Shown here: positions 1 to 7,471 of the stretch, one piece after another
Numbering within the stretch: the first letter of the stretch is position 1
How the letters are laid out: each line of letters opens with the position of its first letter
Source: Bacillota bacterium
GTDB taxonomy: Bacteria > Bacillota > Limnochordia > Limnochordales > DUMU01
Length of the DNA: 64,000 nt
Assembly (NCBI GenBank): GCA_012839805.1
Contig: DUMU01000035.1
Span: 169,296-233,295 of the forward strand
Direction of reading: 5' to 3'
The notes under the pieces: model-generated
Databases searched by the model: none
What the model was told of the DNA's origin: nothing
The model's input: the letters and a program-made list of their open reading frames with translations, nothing else
Program-made: the position numbers and the translations under genes

Positions 1-702
1 ACGGGGGAGGGGATAGGCGGGGTCACGTTGCTCTTTTCGGGTGGTTTCGGTACCGCGACGACCGACGCGGGCGGCAATTGGATGAAAACCGGACTGCAAG
101 GCCGGGTTACCATAACTCCGCTCCTGAACGGGTATCGTTTTGAACCAGCCAGCCGGACGGTGACGGGCAGGGCGACCGGCGTGAACTTCGGGGCAACCCA
201 GGACACCTCCGGCAAAACGCAGATCGCAGGTACGGCCATTCTGCCGGTTTCGCAAGCACAGGCTTGGGCCCAGCGACGCGGGGCGGAACCGATCTTCGTA
301 AACGTGGCTCCGTTATACTGGGAGCTTGCTCCCCAACTTGGGATCCGGCCCGAGGTCGCCTATGCGCAAAGTGCCAAAGAAACCGGCTTCGGGCACTTTG
401 GAGGTGCCGTTTCACCCGATTTCCACAACTGGTGCGGGTTAAAAACAAGGGATGCGACCGGCGACAGTCCCGAGGACCATGCCCGGTTTCCGGATGATCG
501 CACGGGGGTTCTGGCCCACCTGCAGCATCTGGCCGCCTATGCGGGATTACCGGTATCCCCGCCGATCGTCGACCCCCGTTACGACCTGGTGAGCAAAGGG
601 AGCGCTCGGTATGTCGAGGACCTGGGCGGCCGGTGGGCGCCCAATCCGGATTACGGCAACAGCATCGTCCGGGATTACCTGAACGACATGCTGGGTTCTT
701 GA
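1..702 (+). CDS. Secreted glucosaminidase-domain protein, 5' end outside window
   Basis: The reading frame is open to the window edge, so the gene starts upstream; the TTG at 28 is only the first internal start-like codon. The first ~65 residues form one end of a beta-rich repeat of the carboxypeptidase-regulatory/Ig-like kind (GYRFEPASRTVTG followed by VNFGATQ), which usually occurs in surface or secreted proteins. The last ~150 residues match the glucosaminidase family (PF01832, peptidoglycan beta-N-acetylglucosaminidase): AYAQSAKETGFGHF carries the expected catalytic Glu (about residue 127 from the edge), and the C-terminal YGNSIVRDYLNDM is typical of the domain end. Likely a cell-wall hydrolase of unknown specificity. 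Any signal peptide lies outside the window. Confidence 0.8.
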   Translation, partial: TGEGIGGVTLLFSGGFGTATTDAGGNWMKTGLQGRVTITPLLNGYRFEPASRTVTGRATGVNFGATQDTSGKTQIAGTAILPVSQAQAWAQRRGAEPIFVNVAPLYWELAPQLGIRPEVAYAQSAKETGFGHFGGAVSPDFHNWCGLKTRDATGDSPEDHARFPDDRTGVLAHLQHLAAYAGLPVSPPIVDPRYDLVSKGSARYVEDLGGRWAPNPDYGNSIVRDYLNDMLGS

Positions 703-756
703 GTCTTTCCCGGTTTGGGTCCGGGCGGCGGTGACGGCGCCCGCGGCGGCGCGGGG

Positions 757-778
757 GATCAGGCCGTTGGGCCTGATC
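757..778. terminator. Hairpin at the convergent gene ends
   Basis: A perfect 9-bp inverted repeat (GATCAGGCC / GGCCTGATC) with a 4-nt loop spans the stop codon of the minus-strand esterase gene and lies 55 nt past the glucosaminidase gene end. There is no clear T-tract on either side, so it is a likely but not certain two-way terminator. Confidence 0.45.
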
Positions 779-1445
779 GCGCCAGGGAAGCCAGCGCGGC
801 CAGGATGGTGGTGGCGATCACCATATGGCCGACCAGCGTAGGATGAACTCCGTCCGTGGTAAGCGAGAACTCGGGGTTGACGGCGCGACCGGCGGCGATT
901 ACGTCCCAGAATCTCCGGTTCATGTCGATCACGGGTAGACCGGACTCCTGCCCCAGGTCCTTAACCGCCTGGACGTAGGCGGCCAGGCGCCGGTTTTCCG
1001 GGTTCTCGCGATCTTCCCCGATGCAGGTGGGGGTGATAAGCAGGAGGCGTGCGCCTGTCTGTTCACGCAGGGTGGTGATCACCTGCCGGTAGCTGCGGGT
1101 GAACTCATCCAGCGGCACCCCCTGGAGGGCCGGCAGGAAATCGTGCCATACGTCGTTCACCCCGATCATGATCGTTACCCAATCCGGCTTGCGGTCAACT
1201 ACATCCCGCCGCAGCCTCGGCAACAGGTCGATCACCCTGTTCCCGCTCACTCCCGCGTTGATGAACTGCACCTGGCGCTCCGGATAGGCCGCGGTGACGA
1301 ATGCCCCGAGCAGGGATACGTAACCGGGTTGAGCTTCAGTGATGCTGTCTCCCAGGCAAACGAATCGTGCCTTTGGCTGCAGGGGTAGTTCTGGGAAGAA
1401 GGCGCGCGGACCATTGGGGCCAATGTCTGGTAGAATTTGGGACAT
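759..1445 (-). CDS. SGNH/GDSL-family hydrolase (esterase or lipase)
   Basis: A 228-residue SGNH hydrolase. The four family blocks are all present: GDSIT near the N-terminus with the Ser nucleophile, the Gly block in AGVSGNR, the Asn block in IGVNDVW, and the C-terminal DGVHPT with the catalytic Asp and His. Members cleave acyl or acetyl esters from lipids or polysaccharides; substrate is not predictable here. The open frame runs on to 1541, but ATG at 1445 is chosen because GGGGAGGTC lies about 9 nt upstream; the extra residues show no family similarity. No signal peptide is seen from this start, so a cytoplasmic enzyme is likely. Convergent with the upstream gene. Confidence 0.85.
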   Translation of the reverse strand: MSQILPDIGPNGPRAFFPELPLQPKARFVCLGDSITEAQPGYVSLLGAFVTAAYPERQVQFINAGVSGNRVIDLLPRLRRDVVDRKPDWVTIMIGVNDVWHDFLPALQGVPLDEFTRSYRQVITTLREQTGARLLLITPTCIGEDRENPENRRLAAYVQAVKDLGQESGLPVIDMNRRFWDVIAAGRAVNPEFSLTTDGVHPTLVGHMVIATTILAALASLARSGPTA

Positions 1446-1775
1446 AGGCTGATTTGACCTCCCCATCTGTTGAACGCCCATCCCCGCGGGTACGCTCAGG
1501 TAGACGCGTTCCACCGTACTCGCCATGATGACATGTGTCATGTGTATTCTAACATGCGATCACCTTGTTGCTCGTTAACCTCCAGCTTCTTTGTGCCCCT
1601 GATCGGTGGCTATCCGGTGCTCCCGTCGTTCATCATCGGCCGCCCTGCGTTCCTGTTTCTCTTCGCAGGCCATCCTGCCCGATGGTGCATCTTGCCAGGA
1701 GCTTCCTTCCGGAACTACGATTACCTTGGTGCTGTACTATCGGTGTGACGAACCGCCGGACTGGGGGGAAGAGCT
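1446..1775. other. Divergent intergenic region (330 bp)
   Basis: Separates the minus-strand esterase and the plus-strand SDR gene, so it should hold promoters for both. A minus-strand -10-like TAGAAT is at 1546-1551 with no good -35. A 14-bp perfect palindrome adjoins it (separate entry). No convincing coding sequence is seen. Confidence 0.6.
1528..1541. promoter_or_regulatory. Operator-like palindrome upstream of the esterase gene
   Basis: ATGACA-TG-TGTCAT is a perfect inverted repeat sitting directly downstream (minus-strand sense) of a -10-like TAGAAT at 1546-1551, which places it at about +1 of a possible esterase transcript. That is a typical repressor position. No cognate regulator is identified. 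Confidence 0.35.
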
Positions 1776-2555
1776 TTGGATCTGGGGCTCAAGGGAAAGG
1801 TAGCACTGGTGAGCGGTTCTTCCCGGGGGATCGGTCGGGCGATTGCCGCCGCGTTTCTCGCCGAAGGCGCCGAGGTAGTTCTGACGGGCAGGTCGCAGGA
1901 ACGGTTGCAGGAGGCGGTGCAGCAGCTGGAACGGCTCTCTCCGACGGCCGCCCGGGCCCATCCCTTCCCGGGCGACCTGACCGATCCGGAGGTACGCCGG
2001 CAGCTTTTCGTCTGGATCGAGGAGACCCGGGGGCGCCTTGACGTGCTGGTCAATAACCTGGGCGGTTCGGCGGGAGGCGCCATCGACGATACCAGTGACG
2101 CCGACTGGCAGGAGGTTTTCGAGCTCAACTTCTGGACCGCGCTCGACCTGACTCGCCGGGCGATCCCGTTCTTCCGGCGCCAGGGCGGGGGGTCAATCGT
2201 TTTCGTCACGTCGATCTGGGGCCGGGAGAGCGGGGGGAAACTCGCCTACAACGCGGCCAAAGCGGCCGAGATCAGCCTGGCCAAGAACCTGGCCAGGGAG
2301 CTGGCCCGCGAGAACATCCGGGTGAACGCGGTCGCTCCGGGTTCGATCCTGTTTCCGGGGGGAAGCTGGGACGAACGCATGCGGCGGGACCCCGAAGGGA
2401 TCCGCCGTTTCGTGGAGCAGGAGATACCGAGCGGGCGTTTCGGCCGGCCTGAGGAGGTGGCGGACTGCGTGGTGTTCCTGGCTTCGGAACGGGCGGGCTG
2501 GGTGCGAGGGGCATGCCTGCCGGTGGATGGGGGGCAGGGCCGGTCCAACATCTGA
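1776..2555 (+). CDS. SDR-family NAD(P)-dependent oxidoreductase
   Basis: A 259-residue classical short-chain dehydrogenase/reductase. The nucleotide-binding motif SGSSRGIGRAI is at residues 13-23, the NNLGG motif near residue 90, the catalytic Ser in FVTSIWG, and the Tyr-Lys pair in AYNAAKAAE. The C-terminal ACLPVDGGQ ends as in FabG-like enzymes. The family reduces ketones or oxidises alcohols on many small substrates; it resembles 3-oxoacyl-ACP reductase but has no fatty-acid gene next to it. Start TTG at 1776 follows a GGGGGGAA SD. It is followed on the same strand by an aminotransferase and an acetyltransferase, suggesting a small-molecule pathway. Confidence 0.88.
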   Translation: MDLGLKGKVALVSGSSRGIGRAIAAAFLAEGAEVVLTGRSQERLQEAVQQLERLSPTAARAHPFPGDLTDPEVRRQLFVWIEETRGRLDVLVNNLGGSAGGAIDDTSDADWQEVFELNFWTALDLTRRAIPFFRRQGGGSIVFVTSIWGRESGGKLAYNAAKAAEISLAKNLARELARENIRVNAVAPGSILFPGGSWDERMRRDPEGIRRFVEQEIPSGRFGRPEEVADCVVFLASERAGWVRGACLPVDGGQGRSNI

Positions 2556-2582
2556 GAAGGGATCTTGGGAGAAGGGATCTTG
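2552..2582 (+). repeat. Short tandem duplication after the SDR gene
   Basis: The string GAGAAGGGATCTTG occurs twice in tandem, the first copy overlapping the SDR stop codon. It looks like a recent local duplication. The next bases hold a C5G6 palindrome. No role is evident. Confidence 0.5.
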
Positions 2583-2782
2583 CCAACCCCCGGGGGGCTC
2601 GCTATGATCATTCCGTCGACCGCTTTGTGCACAGAACCGTGCAAACGCCAGTGAGTGAAGGCCCGCGGGCTAGACCGGCGGCCGGCGGTCCGAACCTTTT
2701 GACCCTTCCGGCGGGCCGGCGGGCGCTCGAGGGGCGAGATGACCGGATCACGGGATAAACCGGCGAAATTGAGGGATGAACG

Positions 2783-4180
2783 GTGGAAGTATCCGGATTT
2801 CAGACTCTGGATGATGCGTTGCGCCTGAGCCGGGCGGAGATGGTGGAAAACCACCGGCGCTACGGGAATCCGGGGCTGGTCCAGCTCCTCGGGCTGGTCG
2901 GGTATGACCGGCTCTTCGTGCGGGCGAGCGGGGTGGAGGTGTGGGATGCCGAGGGCAATCGTTACCTTGATTTCCTCGGCGGCTACGGAGCGCTCAACCT
3001 GGGGCACAACCACCCCCGGGTGGTCGCCGCCCTGGACCGGGTGAGGGATTACCCAAACTTGCTGCAGGCCGGGATCAGCCCGATCGTCTCGGCTCTGTTG
3101 CGGGACCTGGCGCTCATAACCCCCGGGGATCTGCAACATACCTTCCTCGGAAACAGCGGCGCCGAGGCCGTAGAAGGCGCTCTCAAACTGGCCAGGGCGG
3201 CTACGGGACGCACGCGGTTCATCTATTGTGAACGGGGTTTCCACGGTAAGACTTTCGGGGCGCTATCCGTAACCGGACGTCCCCAGTATCAAAAACCCTT
3301 TGCGCCGCTGGTGCCGGAATGCGAAGCCGTGCCTTTCGGTGATGCGGCCGCGCTCGAAAAGACATTCCAGCGTGGCGAACGGCCGGCCGCCTTCATCGTC
3401 GAGCCGATCCAGGGTGAGGGTGGGGTGATCATCCCGCCCGACGGGTATCTGAGGGTGGCCCGCGAGCTGTGCACCAGGTATGGCGTGGTCATGATTGTGG
3501 ACGAGGTTCAGACGGGGTTCGGGCGCACCGGGACGCTCTTCGCCTGCGAGGCGGAGGGGGTCGTGCCCGACGTCCTTTGTCTTTCCAAGTCGCTGGGCGG
3601 AGGAGTGATGCCCATCGGAGCGTTCATCACCACGCCGGCGCTCTGGCAGAAAGCTTTTGGAGGCGTGGAGCGTTCGCGCCTTCATACGTCAACGTTCGGG
3701 GGCAATACCCGGGCGGCGGCCGCGGCCCTGGCGGCCATCGAGGTCACGCTGGCGGAAGACCTGCCCCGGCAAGCGCGGGAGAAGGGTGAGTATCTGATTT
3801 CCCGGCTGCGGGAACTGCAGAAGGAGTTTCCCCTGATCAAAGAGGTACGCGGGCGGGGGCTCCTGGTGGGCATTGAATTTGAAAGCGGGACCGGGTGGCT
3901 GGGCCGGGTGACCGCGGGGGCGGCGGACCGGCTGGCCCAGGAATACCTGGCTTCCCTGGTCTCGGCCGAACTCTTCCGTGAGCACCACGTGATAACGGCG
4001 TATACTTTGAACAATCCCAACGTCATTCGCCTCGAGCCGCCCCTGGTGGTGACGAAAGAGCAGATTGACTACGTGGTGGAGGCGTTGCGGGCGACCCTGG
4101 CCTCCCGCCGCAGTGCGGCCGGTTTCGCGCTGGGAACGGCCAAGCAGGTGGTATCGGGTTGGTGGAAGAAGAACCTCTGA
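2783..4180 (+). CDS. Class III PLP aminotransferase (putrescine/ornithine-type)
   Basis: A 465-residue fold-type I, class III aminotransferase. Visible marks are GNSGAEAVEGALK (phosphate-binding region), ERGFHGKTFGALS, the PLP-ring Asp in IVDEVQTGFGRTG, and the Schiff-base Lys in LSKSLGGGVMPIGA, followed by TSTFGGN. This combination is closest to putrescine or ornithine aminotransferases, which move the terminal amino group of a diamine or ornithine to 2-oxoglutarate or pyruvate. Start GTG at 2783 has GAGGGA upstream. The 3' end overlaps the next gene by 22 nt, suggesting joint translation with the GNAT enzyme and a role in polyamine or amino-acid turnover. Confidence 0.85.
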   Translation: MEVSGFQTLDDALRLSRAEMVENHRRYGNPGLVQLLGLVGYDRLFVRASGVEVWDAEGNRYLDFLGGYGALNLGHNHPRVVAALDRVRDYPNLLQAGISPIVSALLRDLALITPGDLQHTFLGNSGAEAVEGALKLARAATGRTRFIYCERGFHGKTFGALSVTGRPQYQKPFAPLVPECEAVPFGDAAALEKTFQRGERPAAFIVEPIQGEGGVIIPPDGYLRVARELCTRYGVVMIVDEVQTGFGRTGTLFACEAEGVVPDVLCLSKSLGGGVMPIGAFITTPALWQKAFGGVERSRLHTSTFGGNTRAAAAALAAIEVTLAEDLPRQAREKGEYLISRLRELQKEFPLIKEVRGRGLLVGIEFESGTGWLGRVTAGAADRLAQEYLASLVSAELFREHHVITAYTLNNPNVIRLEPPLVVTKEQIDYVVEALRATLASRRSAAGFALGTAKQVVSGWWKKNL

Positions 4181-4836
4181 TCCGCCGGGCGGGGCTCACC
4201 GATCTGCCGGCGCTCGACCGGCTGGACATGACCGTTTTCTCTCCCGACTCTCTTGCCGTCGAGTTCAAAGCTCCGGGCGAGCTCGGTACTGCCATCCGAA
4301 GCCCGGAAGGGGTCAGGGCGGAAGAAGGCCGGGACGAAGATTGGTCGGGGTTTTGCCGCTTCTGGCGGCGGTGGCAGGGGCCGCCGTTTCAGCGTCGTTA
4401 TGCGGACTGGAAGTGGGAGGAGCTCGAGGATTTCCGCCTTCACCTCGAGCAGGGGTTGGTATGGGTGGCGGCCGAAGGGCCCGGCCGGAGCCGCATTCTC
4501 GGTGTGGTCGAAGCCGCGCTACCGGACGGGCGGGTGTGGGGTCACGAGGCCGGCGGAAGGATCCTCGAGCTCGTCAGCCTGTTCGTGGACCGGGGCGTGC
4601 GACGCCAGGGGATCGGCCGCCGGCTGGTCGAAGCCGTTGTCCGCGAAGCCCGGGCCCGTGGCCTGGACTACGTCGTGACCCAGGCCGAGGCCGGGAACCT
4701 GGCGGCGATCCGCTTCTATGTCTCCCTGGGCTTTGCCATCAGGGGCCTGGCGTTCCTGCATCCATCGGAGCTGGTGCACGGGGAGACCGCCATCTTCCTC
4801 GTCTATCCGGTTCGGGTAAAGGAAGAGACCTGCTAA
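4159..4836 (+). CDS. GNAT-family N-acetyltransferase
   Basis: A 225-residue protein with a C-terminal GNAT fold. Acetyl-CoA-binding motif A is clear: LVSLFVDRGVRRQGIG followed by RRLVEAV; motif B follows in AGNLAAIRFYVSLGF. The family moves an acetyl group to amines or protein N-termini. The first ~110 residues are less conserved and contain a Trp/Arg-rich stretch (around residues 62-90) that may form the acceptor site. The TTG start lies inside the aminotransferase gene, so the two are probably coupled, and an amine made or used by the aminotransferase is a reasonable but unproven substrate. Confidence 0.8.
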   Translation: MVEEEPLIRRAGLTDLPALDRLDMTVFSPDSLAVEFKAPGELGTAIRSPEGVRAEEGRDEDWSGFCRFWRRWQGPPFQRRYADWKWEELEDFRLHLEQGLVWVAAEGPGRSRILGVVEAALPDGRVWGHEAGGRILELVSLFVDRGVRRQGIGRRLVEAVVREARARGLDYVVTQAEAGNLAAIRFYVSLGFAIRGLAFLHPSELVHGETAIFLVYPVRVKEETC

Positions 4837-4949
4837 CCGTTGAAGTACGGCTCGAGCCAAAACCAGCGTGCTATCCGGACGCGGGCTATCCGAGATTACT
4901 ACTGAACTTGGAAGACGCACAAAAAGAACTAAGAAAGGAGTTCACCGTG

Positions 4950-5674
4950 ATGCAAGTAGGGATATTTACGTTCACCTTGGGGTTGGGATACCCGGCCGGG
5001 GTCGAGAAGGCGGCGGAATTGGGAGCGAAAGGGGTTCAGCTGTGGGTGAACGGCGAGCTGGCGCCAAATCTGACCGATGAGCAAGTCAATGAAGTCCGGG
5101 AACGGCTGGCGCGGCTCCACCTCACCCTGAGTGCCACCTGCGGCGAGGTGGGTGGATTTGCGGCCGGCTGGGAGCGCCGGTCATGACCGGTCACATCGGG
5201 GTGATCCCGGAGGACGAGAGCCGCCCCGAGTGGGGCCGGATCTATGAGGCGTTGGTTGAGATCGGGCGGGTGGCACAAGAGGTCGGAGTCCGGTACGCGG
5301 CAGAGACCGGGCCGGAACATCCGGTAGTTCAGCGGCGGATGTTGGAGAGAGTTGGCAATCCGTACGTCGGGGTGAACTACGACCCGGCCAACCTGGCCAT
5401 GCGCGGCTTTTCGCCGGCCGGCGGGGTGATGGTGCTGCGGGAGTTCATCTTCCACACCCATGCGAAGGACGGGCGGCAGTTGGGGCCGGGCAGGGCGCAA
5501 GAGCTTCCCCTGGGCGAAGGCGACGTGTGCTTCCCGCTTTACCTGCGCCGGTTGGCGGAGATAGGGTACACGGGCTTTCTCACCGTCGAACGGGAAACGG
5601 GTCAAGATCGGGTGGGCGACATCGGCCGGGCGGTGGAGTTTCTAAAGAAGCAGCTGGAAGCCTTGGGCGGTTGA
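4950..5674 (+). pseudogene. Sugar phosphate isomerase/epimerase, internal deletion and frameshift
   Basis: Two frames encode parts of one TIM-barrel protein of the xylose isomerase-like family (PF01261). The first part starts at ATG 4950 (or GTG 4947) after an AAGGAG SD and runs to about 5160 (MQVGIFTFTLG ... LSATCGEVGGF). It then shifts frame and stops at 5186. The second frame is already coding before its ATG at 5183: the codons from 5168 read LGAPVMTGHIGVIPED, as expected for the family, and it continues with the metal-ligand Glu (AAETGPE), NYDPANL, HTHAKDG and LTVERETG to the stop at 5674. Between GGF and LGAPV about 20-25 residues normally found in the family are missing, so this looks like a 60-80 nt deletion with a frameshift, in nature or in the assembly. 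Confidence 0.75.
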
Positions 5675-5826
5675 AGCTGGCCCTCGACGCCGGGGACGGC
5701 GAGTATACATTTGACTGAACTTGGGCCGGCCGGCAGGAATTCCAGGGTTGGCGTCGGACAGAGGGCAACGCTGGCGAATCCAGAGCAAGGAGCAGGAGTC
5801 TTCTCCACTCGGAGGCAGGCTGCACC

Positions 5827-6891
5827 ATCTATGACGTGGCCAGGGAGGCCGGAGTCTCCATTGCCACGGTCTCGCGGGTGTTCAATTCTCTCCCCCGCGT
5901 GGACGAAGAGACTCGCCGGCGGGTATTGCAGGCCGCGTCGCGCCTCGGATATGCGCCGAGTATTGTCGCGCGCACCCTCACGGGTAAGCAGAGTCGCACC
6001 CTTGCCCTGTTGGTTCCCGACGTGCGCAACCCCTACTTCCCCGAGGTCACGCTGGCAGTTCAAAAGGCGGTCCAGGCGGCCGGGTACAGCTTGTTGCTGC
6101 TGAATGCTCCCGGGGGAGCGGAACAGGAGGAGCAGTACGTGGCGGCACTGCGCGGCCGCCACGTGGATGCTCTGGTGGTCGCGGGTGGCTCTGTTCATGA
6201 TACGCGGAACCGCCCGGCATGGCTCGATCGTTATGTGATGCACAGGCCCGTCATTCTTATCAACGCGGATCTCGAGCCTCCGGCTCATGGGCAGGCCGCC
6301 CGGCGCTGGGCGAGAGTGCTGGTGGACGAGAAGGAAGGCGCCGTCAAAGCGGTAAAGCATCTGCTTTCGCTCGGACACCGGCGGATTGCTTTCCTGGGCG
6401 GGCCGGCTCACCTGTATCCCACCATTGTGAAACATCAGGGCTATCTCAAGGCTTTGTCTGCGGGTGGAGTGAGTGCCGATCCCGAACTGCAGGTTTTCGG
6501 CGAGTTTACGGGGGCATCGGGCCTGGAGATGGCGACGAAGCTGCTCTCGCTGCCGCCGGATCGCCGGCCCACCGCTATCCTCGCGGCCAACGATATGATC
6601 GCGGCCGGCTGCCTGCAGGCGGCTCGGGACAGGGGCGTATTGGTGCCGGAGCAGTTGTCGATAGTGGGTTTCGATGACGTCTTCGTCAATTCCCTCCTTT
6701 GGCCGCCACTTACCAGCGTCGCCCAGTCCTACGAGGAAATAGGGAAGGCAATAGTAAGGCTGGTCGGAGAGCTGCAGATGCCGGCCCCAACTGAACCCAG
6801 GCTGGCCGACGGCACGCTCCGGGCCCCGCTGGTGGTCCGCCTTGATCCGACCCTCCAGGTCCGTGCCTCGACCGGGCCACCGCCCGGGTAG
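5827..6891 (+). CDS. LacI/GalR-family transcriptional regulator (start codon unclear)
   Basis: The protein has an N-terminal LacI helix-turn-helix (DVAREAGVSIATVSRVFN), a hinge, and a periplasmic-binding-protein-like effector domain ending in SIVGFDDVFVNSLLWPPLTS. Such regulators bind palindromic operators and respond to sugars or nucleosides. The first standard start codon in frame is GTG at 5836, but that GTG is the Val of the conserved TIYDVA block, whose codons are present from 5824. No ATG, GTG or TTG is in frame upstream of 5836. A GGAGG at 5811-5815 sits 5 nt before codon 5821 (TGC), so a start codon may have been lost there, or a rare ATC start at 5827 is used. Likely targets are the adjacent sugar-metabolism or sugar-binding genes. 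Confidence 0.82.
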   Translation: MYDVAREAGVSIATVSRVFNSLPRVDEETRRRVLQAASRLGYAPSIVARTLTGKQSRTLALLVPDVRNPYFPEVTLAVQKAVQAAGYSLLLLNAPGGAEQEEQYVAALRGRHVDALVVAGGSVHDTRNRPAWLDRYVMHRPVILINADLEPPAHGQAARRWARVLVDEKEGAVKAVKHLLSLGHRRIAFLGGPAHLYPTIVKHQGYLKALSAGGVSADPELQVFGEFTGASGLEMATKLLSLPPDRRPTAILAANDMIAAGCLQAARDRGVLVPEQLSIVGFDDVFVNSLLWPPLTSVAQSYEEIGKAIVRLVGELQMPAPTEPRLADGTLRAPLVVRLDPTLQVRASTGPPPG

Positions 6892-7471
6892 CACTCCCCG
6901 GCAACTTCCCGAGAGCTCTCACGACAATCTACTCACCACGGCAGTGCCCCGGAGTTTGGCAGAGGGTGGAAGAATAATCCGCTTTGCATCAACGCGGGGC
7001 CGACCTCGTTCGCTGTTGGCGGTTTTTGGCATCTAGCGTGCAAATCCGTGGGGAGTTCCGGCTGTATCACGCTTGCTTGGCGGGCCCGGCGGATGGTTCA
7101 GCCGTGCCGGGGTGCGACCCGCGGCTGGCCGGCGAGGTCGTGGGCTAGCGCCACCCCGTTCGCCCGGGCTTCTTCGACGGAAGCGAACGACAGCCCCGGC
7201 GGAGACCGGCCCGACTAGGGGCATGGCCGGCTCTTTGGGCAGGAGATCGACGCGGCCGTTGACCCAGGCCGGTGAACTGCCTCCGAGCTTTCTACGCCTG
7301 GCATCTCCGGCGGGCTAAGGGCGGCAACTCCCGCGACGAGGCCACCGGTGAGGCCTGGCGTGAGTCCGCCGAGCAGAGCCGTAGTCAGACCGGCGATCAG
7401 CAGACCGGCGACCAGTGTGACTTTTGCCGCCTACCCGCACCAAGCAACGTGCGTGACGGTATTGGTCAGGA
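6892..7471. other. Gene-poor gap (580 bp) with possible decayed coding
   Basis: No convincing complete gene. On the minus strand, 7098-7196 has 33 codons of coding-like quality (LSFASVEEARANG ... ending at a TGA), which could be the tail of a lost gene. Another minus-strand stretch near 7310-7430 encodes a Gly/Leu-rich hydrophobic run without a start. A short direct repeat (CAGACCGGCGA) occurs twice at about 7388-7415. The gap lies where sugar ABC permease genes would be expected for the neighbouring binding protein. Confidence 0.45.
7098..7196 (-). pseudogene. Possible 3' remnant of an unidentified gene
   Basis: Minus-strand codons from about 7196 to a TGA at 7098-7100 read as a soluble, charged helix (SVEEARANGVALAHDL) with codon choices like the neighbouring genes. 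It is bounded upstream by a stop codon and has no start. I do not recognise the family, and chance is possible at this length. Confidence 0.2.
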
